Part shown: one piece after another, positions 26,713 to 35,951 of the stretch | Numbering within the stretch: position 1 is the first letter of the stretch | How the letters are laid out: each line of letters opens with the position of its first letter | DNA from: Microtetraspora niveoalba | GTDB taxonomy: Bacteria; Actinomycetota; Actinomycetes; Streptosporangiales; Streptosporangiaceae | NCBI RefSeq assembly: GCF_001570405.1 | Contig: NZ_BBYM01000021.1 | Span: 83,892-147,891, forward strand | Reading direction: 5' to 3' | Length of the DNA stretch: 64,000 nt | Notes under the pieces: generated by a model | The model's input: the letters and a program-made list of their open reading frames with translations, nothing else | Databases searched by the model: none | Told to the model about the DNA's origin: nothing | Made by a program: the position numbers and the translations under genes

Positions 26713-27540
26713 ATGACCGATGAGCTGACGTGGACGTTCACCGCCGACGCGGAGACGTTCGCCGCGGCGGCGGAGGGCTGGCTGCTGCGCGACCCGGTGC
26801 GCAACACGGCCGCGCTCACCGTGCTCCGGAGCGTACGAGGCGGTCAGTTCTCGGAGGACCCGCTCATGGGCTGGCTCACCGAGGGCGGCTCGGTGGAGGG
26901 GGCGGTGATCCACACCGCCCCCTATCCGCTGCTGCTCGCCGTCGTCCCCTTGGAGGCCATCCCGTCCCTGGTGAGTGAGCTGATCGCCCTCGGCAGGTCG
27001 CTGTCCGGCGTCAGAGGCCCCGCGGAGCAGGCGGAGGCGTTCGCCCGCGCCTGGTGGGAGCCGGAGCGGGGCCGCCGCTCCGAGCGTCTCTACCGGCTCG
27101 GGACGCTCATCCGGCCCTCCGTCCGGGGTGCGGCCCGTACGGCCGTCGCCGCAGACGTGCCGAGGGCCGTCCGATGGATCCGCGAGTTCGAGGTGGAGGC
27201 GGCCGTCGAGACGAGCGCCGACCCGACTCCCGTGGTCTCCGCCCGGATCAACAGGAACGAGCTCATGTGGTGGGAGGACGGCGGCCGTCCCGTCGCGCTC
27301 GCCGGCGTCTCGGCGCCCATCGCCGGGATGTCGCGTGTGGGACCGGTCTACACCCCGCCGGAGTTCCGCGGCAGAGGGTACGGCTCGGCCGTGACGTACG
27401 CCGTCACCCGGAAGGCGCTGGAGGAGGGGGCAGGCGAGGTGCTGCTGTTCACCGACCTGGCCAACCCGCGCTCGAACTCCATCTATCAGGCCCTGGGGTA
27501 CGAACCCGTCGCCGACTACGTCTCGATCGGCTTCCGTTGA
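26713..27540 (+). CDS. GNAT-family acetyltransferase with N-terminal extension
   Basis: The 275-residue protein has a GNAT core in its C-terminal third: GPVYTPPEFRGRGYGSAVTY, the acetyl-CoA pyrophosphate loop, near residue 214, and LFTDLANPRSNSIYQALGYE near residue 249. The N-terminal 130 residues resemble the degenerate first GNAT half found in double-GNAT proteins. It lies 12 bp after the HNH gene. Substrate unknown. Confidence 0.85.
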   Translation: MTDELTWTFTADAETFAAAAEGWLLRDPVRNTAALTVLRSVRGGQFSEDPLMGWLTEGGSVEGAVIHTAPYPLLLAVVPLEAIPSLVSELIALGRSLSGVRGPAEQAEAFARAWWEPERGRRSERLYRLGTLIRPSVRGAARTAVAADVPRAVRWIREFEVEAAVETSADPTPVVSARINRNELMWWEDGGRPVALAGVSAPIAGMSRVGPVYTPPEFRGRGYGSAVTYAVTRKALEEGAGEVLLFTDLANPRSNSIYQALGYEPVADYVSIGFR

Positions 27541-27667
27541 GGGCTCGCGCGCACACCGGCCGGACCTCGGCTCCACCCGTGACGAGGCCCTACGCGAGGC
27601 GCGACCGTCGCTCCACGTGCTGACCCGGCTCGACGCCACCGCCCGACCGAGGCCGTACGCTACGGGC

Positions 27668-27877
27668 ATGCCTCGTTATGACTACCGTTGCCGCTCCTGC
27701 GGATCGACCTTCGAACTGAACAGATCCATGGCCGAGGCCAACGCGCCGGCGACCTGCCCCTCCGGACACGACGACACGGTGAAGCTGCTCTCGACCGTGG
27801 CCGTCACGGGCGGCGCCGCCGCCCCGCGTTCCGGCGGTGGCGGCGGCGGTTGCTGCGGCGGCGGTTGTTGCGGCTGA
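27668..27877 (+). CDS. FmdB-type zinc-ribbon small protein
   Basis: The 69-residue protein has a zinc ribbon MPRYDYRCRSCGSTFELNRSM with one CxxC, then CPSGHDD as the second half, where a CxxH/D-like pair replaces the second CxxC. A Gly/Cys-rich tail GGGGGGCCGGGCCG follows. ATG 27668 is chosen because the ribbon begins there. Such FmdB/CxxC-CxxC putative regulatory proteins are common in actinobacteria; the Cys-rich tail may also bind metal. Function otherwise unknown. Confidence 0.85.
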   Translation: MPRYDYRCRSCGSTFELNRSMAEANAPATCPSGHDDTVKLLSTVAVTGGAAAPRSGGGGGGCCGGGCCG

Positions 27878-27884
27878 CCTGGCG

Positions 27885-28361
27885 TCAGGCCGCCCTGCGG
27901 CGCTGGAACGGCAGGTAACGCTCGGGAAGGTGGGGGCGGGCCGGCAGGTCCGTGGGCTCGACCGCGACGATGCGGTCCAGCCGGAAGGCCCTGATCCCGC
28001 CCCGCATCCGGCACCAGCCCACGAGGTACCAGTGATCGCGGTGCACCAGGCAGGTGACCGGCTCGATGTCGCGCGTCGTCGGGTGGCCGGCGGCGTCGCG
28101 GTACTGGACGCGGAGCACCAGCCGGGCGGTGACCGCGTTGGCGATCACCCGGGCGCGCCGGGCGACGTCGGTGGGGAGCGGCGTGGTCAGGGTGGTCAGC
28201 GTGGTGGCGATGACGTCATCGTTCGGGTCGAGGTGCTGGAAGGCGTGGCGCAGCCCGCGGCGGGCGGTGACGGACTGCGGACCGGCCCCGAGGTGGGCCA
28301 GGGACAGGGCCAGTGCGGCGAGCTCAGCGGTCGTCAGGGTGTTCCTAATGACGTTGGCCAT
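27885..28361 (-). CDS. WYL-domain protein lacking the DNA-binding HTH
   Basis: The 158-residue protein corresponds to the C-terminal half of YafY-type regulators: a short helical linker (LTTAELAALALSLAHLGAG) then a WYL fold, with RVQYRDAAGHPTTRDIEPVTCLVHRDHWYLVGWC around residues 84-117. The N-terminal winged HTH (~60-80 residues) of typical 320-residue family members is absent. The A/T-rich 150 bp upstream encode no HTH in any frame. Either a standalone WYL ligand sensor or a truncated regulator. Confidence 0.75.
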   Translation of the reverse strand: MANVIRNTLTTAELAALALSLAHLGAGPQSVTARRGLRHAFQHLDPNDDVIATTLTTLTTPLPTDVARRARVIANAVTARLVLRVQYRDAAGHPTTRDIEPVTCLVHRDHWYLVGWCRMRGGIRAFRLDRIVAVEPTDLPARPHLPERYLPFQRRRAA

Positions 28362-28452
28362 ACCATAATTTTAGATCGCGACACCGACATTTTTTCGAAC
28401 GCGTTGTCGGCGGAGAGGTGATTGTGCCCTCCTGGGCAGGCCGTACGCGAAG

Positions 28453-28498
28453 CCTCCGGAAAACGCCGGAGGGGACCGGGGCGGTGGCCCCGATCCCC
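28453..28498 (-). terminator. Double hairpin downstream of ilvD
   Basis: Two adjacent stems, CCTCCGG/CCGGAGG (28453-28472) and GGGGACCGGGGC/GCCCCGATCCCC (28471-28498, one mismatch), lie 20 bp past the ilvD stop. Confidence 0.65.
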
Positions 28499-28517
28499 TC
28501 CTGAACGTGGGTGACGG

Positions 28518-30356
28518 CTAGCGCGAGAGCTGCGACAGGTCGCGCGACGCCCCGGTCGAGGCGGAGGTCGTCAGCGCCGCGTACGCCTGGAGGGCCGCCG
28601 AGACCGGGCGGTGGCGGTCCCGCGGACGGTAGCCGCCCAGCTCGGCGAGCAGCCTCTCCCGGCGGGCGGCCAGCTCGCTCTCGGCCACCTTCAGCTCGAT
28701 CGAGCGGCCCGGAATGTCGATCTCGACGAGGTCGCCGTTCTCGACCAGGGCGATGATCCCGCCCTCGGCCGCCTCGGGGGAGGCGTGGCCGATGGACAGG
28801 CCGGACGTGCCGCCGGAGAAGCGGCCGTCGGTGACCAGCGCGCACGCCTTGCCGAGGCCCTTGCCCTTGAGGAAGCTCGTGGGGTAGAGCATCTCCTGCA
28901 TGCCCGGGCCGCCCTTGGGGCCCTCGTAGCGGATCACGACCACGTCGCCGGCCACGACCTTGCCGGCGAGGATGCCGTCGACCGCCTCCTCCTGCGACTC
29001 GAACACGACGGCCGGACCCGAGAACTTCCAGATCGACTCGTCCACGCCCGCCGTCTTGACGATGCACCCGTCCGGGGCGATGTTGCCGTACAGCACGGCG
29101 AGGCCGCCGTCCTTGGTGTACGCGTGCTCGGCGTCGCGGATGCAGCCCTCGGACCGGTCGAGGTCGAGCGAGTCCCACCGGGCGTCCTGCGAGTACGCCT
29201 TGACGGTGCGGACGTTGCCGGGGGCCGCGTGCCAGAGCTCGACCGCCTCGTCCCGCACCTGCGGGGACTTGGGATCCCAGGCGGAGAGGTAGTCGCCGAG
29301 CGAGGACGCGTGGATGCTGTGCGTGTCCCGGTGCAGCAGCCCGGCGCGGTCGAGCTCGCCGAGGATGCCGGGGATGCCGCCGGCGCGGTGCACGTCCTCG
29401 ACGTGGTACTTCGCGGTCGCCGGCGCGACCTTGCACAGGCAGGGCACCCGCAGCGACAGCTCGTTGATCTCCTTGAGCCCGAAGTCCACGCCGGCCTCGC
29501 GGGCGGCGGCGAGCAGGTGGAGGATCGTGTTCGTGGAGCCGCCCATGGCGACGTCGAGCGCCATCGCGTTCTCGAACGCGTCGCGGGTGGCGATGCTCCT
29601 CGGCAGCACCGACTCGTCGTCCTGCTCGTAGTAACGGCGGGCGATCTCGACGACCGTGCGGCCGGCCTCCTCGAACAGGGCCTTGCGCGCCTTGTGGGTG
29701 GCCAGGGTGGTGCCGTTGCCGGGCAGGGCCAGGCCGATCGCCTCGGTGAGGCAGTTCATCGAGTTGGCGGTGAACATGCCGCTGCAGGAGCCGCAGGTCG
29801 GGCAGGCGTTCTCCTCCATCTCGAGGAGGGCCTGGTCGCTCACGCTCTCGTCGGCCGCCGCGATCATCGGGTCGATCAGGTCGAGCTTGCGGCCGGGGGT
29901 CTTGCCCGCCTCCATGGGGCCGCCGGAGACGAACACCGTCGGGATGTTCAGCCGGAACGCGGCGAGCAGCATGCCCGGGGTGATCTTGTCGCAGTTGGAG
30001 ACGCAGATCAGCGCGTCCGCGCAGTGGGCGTTGACCATGTACTCGACCGCGTCGGCGATGAGCTCGCGGGACGGCAGCGAGTACAGCATGCCGCCGTGAC
30101 CCATGGCGATGCCGTCGTCCACCGCGATCGTGTTGAACTCGCGGGGGATGGCCCCGGCCTCGCGCACCGCGGCGGCGACGACGTCGCCGACCTCGCGGAG
30201 GTGGACGTGACCGGGGACGAACTGGGTGAAGCTGTTGGCCACCGCCACGATGGGCTTCCCGAAGTCACTCCCGGCTACACCGGTCGCCCGGAGCAGGGCC
30301 CGGGCACCGACCATGTTTCTGCCGTGTGTGACCGTACGAGACCTGAGGGCTGGCAT
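28518..30356 (-). CDS. ilvD: Dihydroxy-acid dehydratase IlvD
   Basis: The enzyme catalyses the last common step of valine/isoleucine synthesis, dehydrating dihydroxyacids to 2-keto acids using an Fe-S cluster. The 612 residues begin [21 protein letters not shown]. Cluster and signature motifs are [31 protein letters not shown] and, near the C-terminus, [22 protein letters not shown]. The length matches the long E. coli-type enzyme. It stands alone here, without ilvBNC or leu genes. Confidence 0.96.
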   Translation of the reverse strand: MPALRSRTVTHGRNMVGARALLRATGVAGSDFGKPIVAVANSFTQFVPGHVHLREVGDVVAAAVREAGAIPREFNTIAVDDGIAMGHGGMLYSLPSRELIADAVEYMVNAHCADALICVSNCDKITPGMLLAAFRLNIPTVFVSGGPMEAGKTPGRKLDLIDPMIAAADESVSDQALLEMEENACPTCGSCSGMFTANSMNCLTEAIGLALPGNGTTLATHKARKALFEEAGRTVVEIARRYYEQDDESVLPRSIATRDAFENAMALDVAMGGSTNTILHLLAAAREAGVDFGLKEINELSLRVPCLCKVAPATAKYHVEDVHRAGGIPGILGELDRAGLLHRDTHSIHASSLGDYLSAWDPKSPQVRDEAVELWHAAPGNVRTVKAYSQDARWDSLDLDRSEGCIRDAEHAYTKDGGLAVLYGNIAPDGCIVKTAGVDESIWKFSGPAVVFESQEEAVDGILAGKVVAGDVVVIRYEGPKGGPGMQEMLYPTSFLKGKGLGKACALVTDGRFSGGTSGLSIGHASPEAAEGGIIALVENGDLVEIDIPGRSIELKVAESELAARRERLLAELGGYRPRDRHRPVSAALQAYAALTTSASTGASRDLSQLSR

Positions 30357-30426
30357 GACGTCGCTCCCATCGAAGACAGTGAGTCCTCAAATGGTACGGC
30401 CGTCGCCGGAGGAAACCGGACGGCCC

Positions 30427-31260
30427 TCAGCTCTCCGGGTAACGCGGCGGCAGGACGCGCTCGGCGGCGCGGTAGATCGACTCGATCTCCGCCGTGGTGA
30501 GCGACCGCTCCCGCTTGGTGATCCACTTGCGGACCAGGCTGCCGGAGAAGACGTCCACCTCGCGGACGTTGAGAATGCGCCAGGGGATGGACGGCCCGTA
30601 GATCGCCAGGGAGGGGACCACCTGGATCTCGCGCCCGAGCGCCTTGCCGATCAGCTCGCTCGCCTGGGACGCCTCCCAGCGCGCCTCGTCCAGACGCGGC
30701 TTCTGGTTGAACGGCCCGTGGAACAGCTTGCGGTGTGACTGCACCCGCACCGGCAGCCGCTTGTCCCACTTCTCGGAGTCGACGGCGTAGACACCGGTCG
30801 GGCCGATCACCAGATGGTCGATCTGCGCGTCGCTGCCCGGGACGGCGCGGGCGTGGAGCGTGCGGTAGCCGCTGCGCTCCAGCCGCTTGAGCTGGTACTC
30901 GGTGCGCCGCTCGGCCGCCGAGGGGCGCCGCCACGCGGGGATCGAGGAGACGCTGCGCGCCCGATACACGGTGTCGGCGATGGCGGCGACGATCGCCGCG
31001 GTCAGGCCGATGCGCCAGCCGCCGAGCAGGAACCCGACCACCACGCCGGCGGCGAGGGCGATCAGCGCGCGTCGGCCCAGGTGGTGGTACTCGGGCCGCC
31101 TGACGAGACCCTTGAGCGAGGCCCGCTCCACAGGAGCGTGGGTGGTCGCGGGAGCCTCTTCTGGCTGCGTCGAGGGTCGCTCTGACGACTGGTCACTCAC
31201 CCAGATCGGTGACGTATCGTGACCGTCTTCTGGCGCTAGACCGGTATCCACATCACTCAC
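30427..31260 (-). CDS. NERD-domain membrane protein
   Basis: The 277-residue protein (GTG start) has an acidic, Ser/Pro-rich N-terminus (1-~55), two membrane segments (LIALAAGVVVGFLLG and IGLTAAIVAAIADTVY) and then a NERD nuclease-related domain. RAVPGSDAQIDHLVIGPTGVYAVDSEKWDK contains the D-x-x-V-x-G-P-x-G-V-Y-x-V-(D/E)-(S/T)-K-like core. NERD proteins are linked to DNA processing by family annotation, but many actinobacterial membrane-bound ones are uncharacterised. It lies 70 bp upstream of ilvD, same strand. Confidence 0.85.
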   Translation of the reverse strand: MSDVDTGLAPEDGHDTSPIWVSDQSSERPSTQPEEAPATTHAPVERASLKGLVRRPEYHHLGRRALIALAAGVVVGFLLGGWRIGLTAAIVAAIADTVYRARSVSSIPAWRRPSAAERRTEYQLKRLERSGYRTLHARAVPGSDAQIDHLVIGPTGVYAVDSEKWDKRLPVRVQSHRKLFHGPFNQKPRLDEARWEASQASELIGKALGREIQVVPSLAIYGPSIPWRILNVREVDVFSGSLVRKWITKRERSLTTAEIESIYRAAERVLPPRYPES

Positions 31261-31393
31261 CGTAGTTGAGCTCTCGGCGGCTTGCCTAGTGTTGGGGGGT
31301 TCATACTTTTGTGGCGGGCTTCACCGGATTGATCGGCCCAGTAGGTGGGTATCGTCTCTAGATATCTTCGCGCCGCGGGCCTACCGTTCGGGA

Positions 31394-32815
31394 GTGGCCC
31401 ACATTCACGATCTTACTGCGCTGGAGCAGGCGGCAGCCGTGCGAAACGGGGAACTGTCGCCTGTGGAGATCACCGAGCACTATCTGGAGCGCGCCGAGCG
31501 GTTGAACGGCGAGGTGGGCGCCTTCGTCACCCTCACCGCCGACCGGGCCCTCGACGAGGCGCGCAAACTGGAGGCGCGGGTCCTCGACGCGGAGGACGCG
31601 CCCCCGCTCCTCGGCGTGCCGATCCCGATCAAGGACCTCAACCTGGTTAAGGACGTGCCGACCTTCTTCGGCTCCGCCACGTACGAGGGGTTCGTCGCGC
31701 CGGTGGACGACAGCGTCGTCGAGCGGCTGCGCGACGCGGGCACCGTCATGCTCGGCAAGACGAGCACGCCCGAGTTCGGGCTGCCGTGCTACACGGAGAC
31801 CGCCGTGGGCCCGCCCGCGCGTACGCCCTGGGACCTGTCACGGTCCGCCGGCGGGTCGAGCGGGGGAGCGGCCGCCGCCGTCGCCGCCGGCCTGGCCCCC
31901 GCCGCGCACGGCAGCGACGGGGCCGGCTCCATCCGCATCCCCTCGTCGGTGTGCGGCCTGTACGGCATCAAGCCGACCCGGGGCCGCATCTCGTTCGCGC
32001 CGATCGTCCCGGATCTCGCGGGCCTGTCCACCAACGGCCCGATCGCGCGCGACGTCGCCGACGCGGCGGCGCTGCTCGACGTGATGACCCACAACAACCC
32101 CGGCGACCTGTACTGGGCTCCGCCGCCGGAGCGCGGCTCGTTCTCCGCCTACGTGGGGGTCGATCCCGGCCGGCTGCGGATCGCGAGGTACGCCACCCCG
32201 GCCGTCCCCGACGCGGACGTGCACCCGGAGGTCCTGGCCGCATACGAGAGCGCGTCGGCGGTGCTGGAGTCCCTCGGGCACGAGGTGGTGGACATCGCGC
32301 CCCCGTTCGGCGCCGACATGGTGCCCGAGTTCGTGAAGCTGTGGTTCACGTTCGCGTGCATGCACCCGGTGGCCGAGGGCATGGAGTCCCGGCTGCGCCC
32401 GCTCACGGCCTGGCTGCGGGAGCGCGGCTTCGCGACCCCGGCCCCCGACTTCCTCAAGGCGCAGGCCGCGCTCCAGCTCGCCACCCGTTTCGCGCTGCTC
32501 GTCACCGACGAGTACGACGCGGTGCTGACACCCACCGTCACCCGGCCGCCGGTCCCGGTCGGCTGGTTCGAGGACGTGGACACGCCGGAGGAGACCTTCG
32601 AACGGATGAAGCGCTTCGCGCCGTTCGCCGCCACGTACAACATCAGCGGGCAGCCGGCGGTCAACCTGCCGCTGTACTGGACGCCCGACGGGCTGCCGAT
32701 CGGCGTCATGCTGGCCGGGCGGTTCGGCGACGAGGGGACGCTCATCTCGCTCTCCGCTCAGGTGGAGGCGTCCGTGGGCGGCTTCTGGGGCGAGCGCCGC
32801 CCGTCCGTGTGGTAG
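31394..32815 (+). CDS. Amidase signature-family enzyme
   Basis: The enzyme hydrolyses amide bonds with a Ser-cisSer-Lys triad. Lys in GKTSTPEFGLP (~120) and GGSSGGAAAAVAAG near residue 152 with GSDGAGSIRIPSSVCGLYGIKP give the amidase signature. GTG 31394 (MAHIHDLTALEQAAAVRNGELS) is chosen over the upstream GTG at 31289 because family similarity starts there; the 473-residue length is normal. There is no adjacent gatB or gatC, so this is probably not GatA but a standalone amidase. Substrate unknown. Confidence 0.9.
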   Translation: MAHIHDLTALEQAAAVRNGELSPVEITEHYLERAERLNGEVGAFVTLTADRALDEARKLEARVLDAEDAPPLLGVPIPIKDLNLVKDVPTFFGSATYEGFVAPVDDSVVERLRDAGTVMLGKTSTPEFGLPCYTETAVGPPARTPWDLSRSAGGSSGGAAAAVAAGLAPAAHGSDGAGSIRIPSSVCGLYGIKPTRGRISFAPIVPDLAGLSTNGPIARDVADAAALLDVMTHNNPGDLYWAPPPERGSFSAYVGVDPGRLRIARYATPAVPDADVHPEVLAAYESASAVLESLGHEVVDIAPPFGADMVPEFVKLWFTFACMHPVAEGMESRLRPLTAWLRERGFATPAPDFLKAQAALQLATRFALLVTDEYDAVLTPTVTRPPVPVGWFEDVDTPEETFERMKRFAPFAATYNISGQPAVNLPLYWTPDGLPIGVMLAGRFGDEGTLISLSAQVEASVGGFWGERRPSVW

Positions 32816-32875
32816 CCGCGCGGCGGGCGGGAGGCGGGCTCGACCCGCTCTCATCTGCGGAGTTACGTTGATGAG

Positions 32876-33169
32876 GTGCACAGTGAGCTGCAGATCGCCG
32901 GATTCCTCATCGGGACGGCGGCGGGACTGTTCCTGCTGATCTCCGTGGTGGTCCTCGCGTTCGGGCGCCCGGCCAGGACGCGGGAGGTCTCGGACGGGGT
33001 GGTCTGGTTCGGCGGGCCGGGGGAGACCGAGCACGGGGCCGAAACGAACATCCTCGTGCTCACGGGCCGGCCGCCGCACTGGCTGCCGTCGTACGAGGTC
33101 GACTGGAGGGCGATGGCCGCGGCGGCGGAGCCGCGGCGCCATACCGGCGGCGCCTCCATGGGGTGGTGA
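32876..33169 (+). CDS. Small single-pass membrane protein coupled to DUF5130 gene
   Basis: The 97-residue protein has a GTG start; a -10-like TACGTT ends seven bases before it, so the mRNA may be leaderless. One membrane segment lies at ~8-29 (IAGFLIGTAAGLFLLISVVVLAF), then a hydrophilic tail with VVWFGGPGETEHGAET. The stop TGA overlaps the GTG of the DUF5130 gene (GTGA), supporting that it is real. No family recognised. Confidence 0.65.
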   Translation: MHSELQIAGFLIGTAAGLFLLISVVVLAFGRPARTREVSDGVVWFGGPGETEHGAETNILVLTGRPPHWLPSYEVDWRAMAAAAEPRRHTGGASMGW

Positions 33170-33534
33170 GGGCCGTGCGTACGCTGACCCCGTTGCAGAT
33201 CGACGACATCCGGTCCGTGCAGAAGGCGGCCGAGGCCCGCACCGGGCTGCGCTTCGCCGTCTATGTGGGGCGGGCCGACGGAGCCGGGCGGGAGTTCGCC
33301 GAGCGGCTCCACGCCGCGCTCGACGACGACGCCGACAAGGCGGTCCTCATCACGGTGGACGTGGAGGCCCGGGCACTGGAGATCGTGACGGGCGAGCGGG
33401 CCAGGAAGTTCGTCACGGACGCCGAGTGCCGGCTGGTGGCGGCCTCCATGGTGGGCGCCTTCGGCGCGGGCGACCTGGCCGGCGGCCTGATCACCGGGAT
33501 CGCCGCCCTCGCCGACTGCGCCGCCCGGGTCTAG
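33166..33534 (+). CDS. DUF5130 protein
   Basis: The 122-residue protein belongs to an actinobacterial family resembling the TPM/phosphatase-like fold. LTPLQIDDIRSVQKAAEARTGLRFAVYVG at the start and EIVTGERARKFVTDAECRL in the middle are typical. The start is either GTG 33166 (overlapping the upstream stop) or GTG 33175. Its TAG shares a CTAG palindrome with the stop of the convergent downstream gene. Function unknown. Confidence 0.8.
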   Translation: MRAVRTLTPLQIDDIRSVQKAAEARTGLRFAVYVGRADGAGREFAERLHAALDDDADKAVLITVDVEARALEIVTGERARKFVTDAECRLVAASMVGAFGAGDLAGGLITGIAALADCAARV

Positions 33535-34505
33535 CTCTCCTCCAGCAGCTTCACCAGGTGGGCGGACACGTCGGCCAGCAGGGAGGCCGGCCGTACGGGG
33601 GAGGCGGCGACGGCGGAGAACAGGCCGGGCAGCCCGGGCAGGGCGAAACCGTCGTCCTCGGTGGCCCGGTGGCCGACCTCGTTCTTGTCCAGGGCCGAGC
33701 GGCTGCGCTGCCACGCCTCCTGGACCTCCTCCGGCGACGGCACGCCGAACCCGTGGCCGACCGGGGCCGCGTGGCGCAGCCGTACGAGCGGGGTCTCGGC
33801 GAAGGCGAGCGCGACCCGGGCGCGGAGCGCGAGATCGTCCCTGCCGGGCACCCAGTCCATCGCCGTGCAGGGGGTGCGGCATCGGGCCACGCAGGTGGCG
33901 AGGGCGCCCGCGACCTGGCTGTGCTGCCGGTCGAAGTAGGCGCGCCAGCCCTGGCCCGGCTCGACCGCCACCCGGAGCGTCCGCTCGGCCGCGGACTGCT
34001 CCGACCTCGTGTGGTCGCACTCCCGGTCGCCGATCGAGCCGAACCTGCTGCCCGGGGCGCGCAGCCCCTCCGGCCAGAGCACCGGGTCGCCCGCATGGCC
34101 GAGGGCGGGCTCGAAGGCGAGCAGCGGGAGGTACTCGCTGGCGATGTGGACGGCCGAGATCATCGCGCTGAGCTCGCGCCGCCGCCAGCGGATGTCGATC
34201 ACCTCGAGGAGCAGCGCGTACGAGGGCCGCAGCGACTCCAGCGCGCCGCGAGGCTGCTCACGGGGCGTCTGCGGCATGTGGCAGGCGCGGGCGCGGCGGC
34301 GCAGGTCGCCCGGGACGCTGCGCGCGTCGCTGTCGTCGGCGAAGTCCTCGGCGTCGAGGGTGAGGAGCCGCTGGCCGAACTCGCACACGAAGGCGACCTC
34401 GTCGGCGGGCCCTCCCGGACCGAGGACCTCGGGAGCGAGCGCTCCCACGTCACCGAACGAATACCTCTGGGCGAGCGCGATCAACAGGTCCCTGGCCGAT
34501 TTCAT
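33531..34505 (-). CDS. Hypothetical protein, 324 residues
   Basis: The cytosolic, Arg/Asp-rich, helical protein starts at ATG 34505 (MKSARDLLIALAQRYSFGDV). Segments with real-protein character include LRPSYALLLEVIDIRWRRRELSAMISAVHI and a Cys-containing middle ATCVARCRTPCTAMDWVPGRDD. No membrane segment, signal or recognised fold. It lies 25 bp downstream of the DUF2207-like gene on the same strand, so it could be the last gene of the lemA operon. Confidence 0.7.
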   Translation of the reverse strand: MKSARDLLIALAQRYSFGDVGALAPEVLGPGGPADEVAFVCEFGQRLLTLDAEDFADDSDARSVPGDLRRRARACHMPQTPREQPRGALESLRPSYALLLEVIDIRWRRRELSAMISAVHIASEYLPLLAFEPALGHAGDPVLWPEGLRAPGSRFGSIGDRECDHTRSEQSAAERTLRVAVEPGQGWRAYFDRQHSQVAGALATCVARCRTPCTAMDWVPGRDDLALRARVALAFAETPLVRLRHAAPVGHGFGVPSPEEVQEAWQRSRSALDKNEVGHRATEDDGFALPGLPGLFSAVAASPVRPASLLADVSAHLVKLLEES

Positions 34506-34530
34506 CGAATCACCTTCTCACGGCCCACCG

Positions 34531-35949
34531 TCATTCCTGACGGGTGTCGAAGATCCGCACCTCTCCGAGGTTCTCGGGGGCGTTCACGCGGTGCTCGCCG
34601 GTGTCGTCGTATCCGGCCGTTCCCCGCAGCCGGGACCGTTCGACCACCTCGATCGTGTGGATCCAGCCGAGCTTCCTGCCCACGCGGGCCCGGACCTTCT
34701 CTCCCTCGGACAGGGAGCCCCACAGGTCCGCGCCGATGCCGTACGCCTTCACCTCGCGGGCGCGGCCGTCGTCGATCGCGCACCAGTGGGCGTACTTGGG
34801 GTCGTCGTTGCCCTTGGTGCCGACGCGGAAGCGGCGGAGCCGGACGATCTGCCCCTCGACCACGACCTTGCCCATCAGATCGACGATCGCGTACGCCAGC
34901 GGCACGCCCGCGGCGACGGCGGCGACGGCGAGGGCGCAGGGGAGGACGAGCGCGTCGGGCGCCAGGCCCACCGCCGACACGACGAGGAGCACGATCCAGG
35001 TCCAGAAGCCCGCGAAGAATCCCGCGGCCAGGGCGCGGAACAACATCGGCCCCGGCTCCCGCGCCCACAGGAGGCGCCGCGGATAGCGGACGTGCACGAC
35101 GTGCCACATGCCGCCGTAGTCGGACCAGGCCCGCCGGTCGTCGGCCGGGACGCTGACCGGGAGGCTGATCACGGCGCGCGGGGCGAGACCGAGCGCCGCC
35201 GCGTAGGCGAGGTGCCGTCCCCAGATCGTGACGGACGCCGCGGGCTGCTCCGCGAACCGGCCGGTGGCCGCCAGGTGCCCGCGCACGCCGAGCCACTCTC
35301 CGGCGGCCCGCGCGCCGCTCGCCGTGCCACGTTCCCCGTTGAGCCGGCCCATCAGCGCCATGAGCAGGGCGAAGGTCACCACCGCGCCGCCCAGGCCGCC
35401 CTCGTGCTCGTCGTCGCTCACCGTCACCGCGACGGCGACCGCGAGGGAGGGCACGGCCGCCGCCGCGGTGAGCACGGCGGCCTGCGCCCTGCTCCATCGG
35501 GGCCGGGACAGGCCGAGCGCCCTGGCCTCCACGATGACCTTCCTGCGGAAGCTCTTCCACCACCGGCCGAGGTTCCGCGACCCCTCGGCCAGCGCGCCGG
35601 TCGCCACGACGCCGTCCACCGCGAGCGACCTGACGTGGTCGTAGACGAGCTTCTCGTACGGCTTGAGGTCGCCGGGGTCGCGGCGGAGCCGTACGAGGGA
35701 CAGCTCGGGGCCGATCTCCTCGATCCGCACGGCCCCCCTCGCGGCGAGGTCGAGCAGGGTCGCCGAGGCGGCCTCGTCGCACAGCCGCCAGCCGCCGGTG
35801 ATCAGGTCGACGATCGCGGGGGAGTGGGGGGCGAGCTCGCCGGTCGGCGGCGCCGCCGCGACCTCGGGGTTGCGGGTGGCGACGGCCAGCGCGGCCAGGA
35901 GCAGCAGCCAGAGCACGAGGGCCGCGGCGGCGGCCGTCCAGGCGAGCAT
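34531..35949 (-). CDS. DUF2207-like membrane protein, lemA partner
   Basis: The 472-residue protein starts at ATG 35949, two bases after the lemA stop. The N-terminal membrane helix (MLAWTAAAAALVLWLLLLAALAVA) is followed by a cytosolic domain (PYEKLVYDHVRSLAVDG) and two hydrophobic pairs (~185-225 and ~355-400). The C-terminal part has a compact soluble segment (KYAHWCAIDDGRAREVKAYGIG). It resembles the C-terminal half of DUF2207 proteins, which commonly sit next to lemA. Function unknown. Confidence 0.75.
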   Translation of the reverse strand: MLAWTAAAAALVLWLLLLAALAVATRNPEVAAAPPTGELAPHSPAIVDLITGGWRLCDEAASATLLDLAARGAVRIEEIGPELSLVRLRRDPGDLKPYEKLVYDHVRSLAVDGVVATGALAEGSRNLGRWWKSFRRKVIVEARALGLSRPRWSRAQAAVLTAAAAVPSLAVAVAVTVSDDEHEGGLGGAVVTFALLMALMGRLNGERGTASGARAAGEWLGVRGHLAATGRFAEQPAASVTIWGRHLAYAAALGLAPRAVISLPVSVPADDRRAWSDYGGMWHVVHVRYPRRLLWAREPGPMLFRALAAGFFAGFWTWIVLLVVSAVGLAPDALVLPCALAVAAVAAGVPLAYAIVDLMGKVVVEGQIVRLRRFRVGTKGNDDPKYAHWCAIDDGRAREVKAYGIGADLWGSLSEGEKVRARVGRKLGWIHTIEVVERSRLRGTAGYDDTGEHRVNAPENLGEVRIFDTRQE

Positions 35950-35951
35950 GG

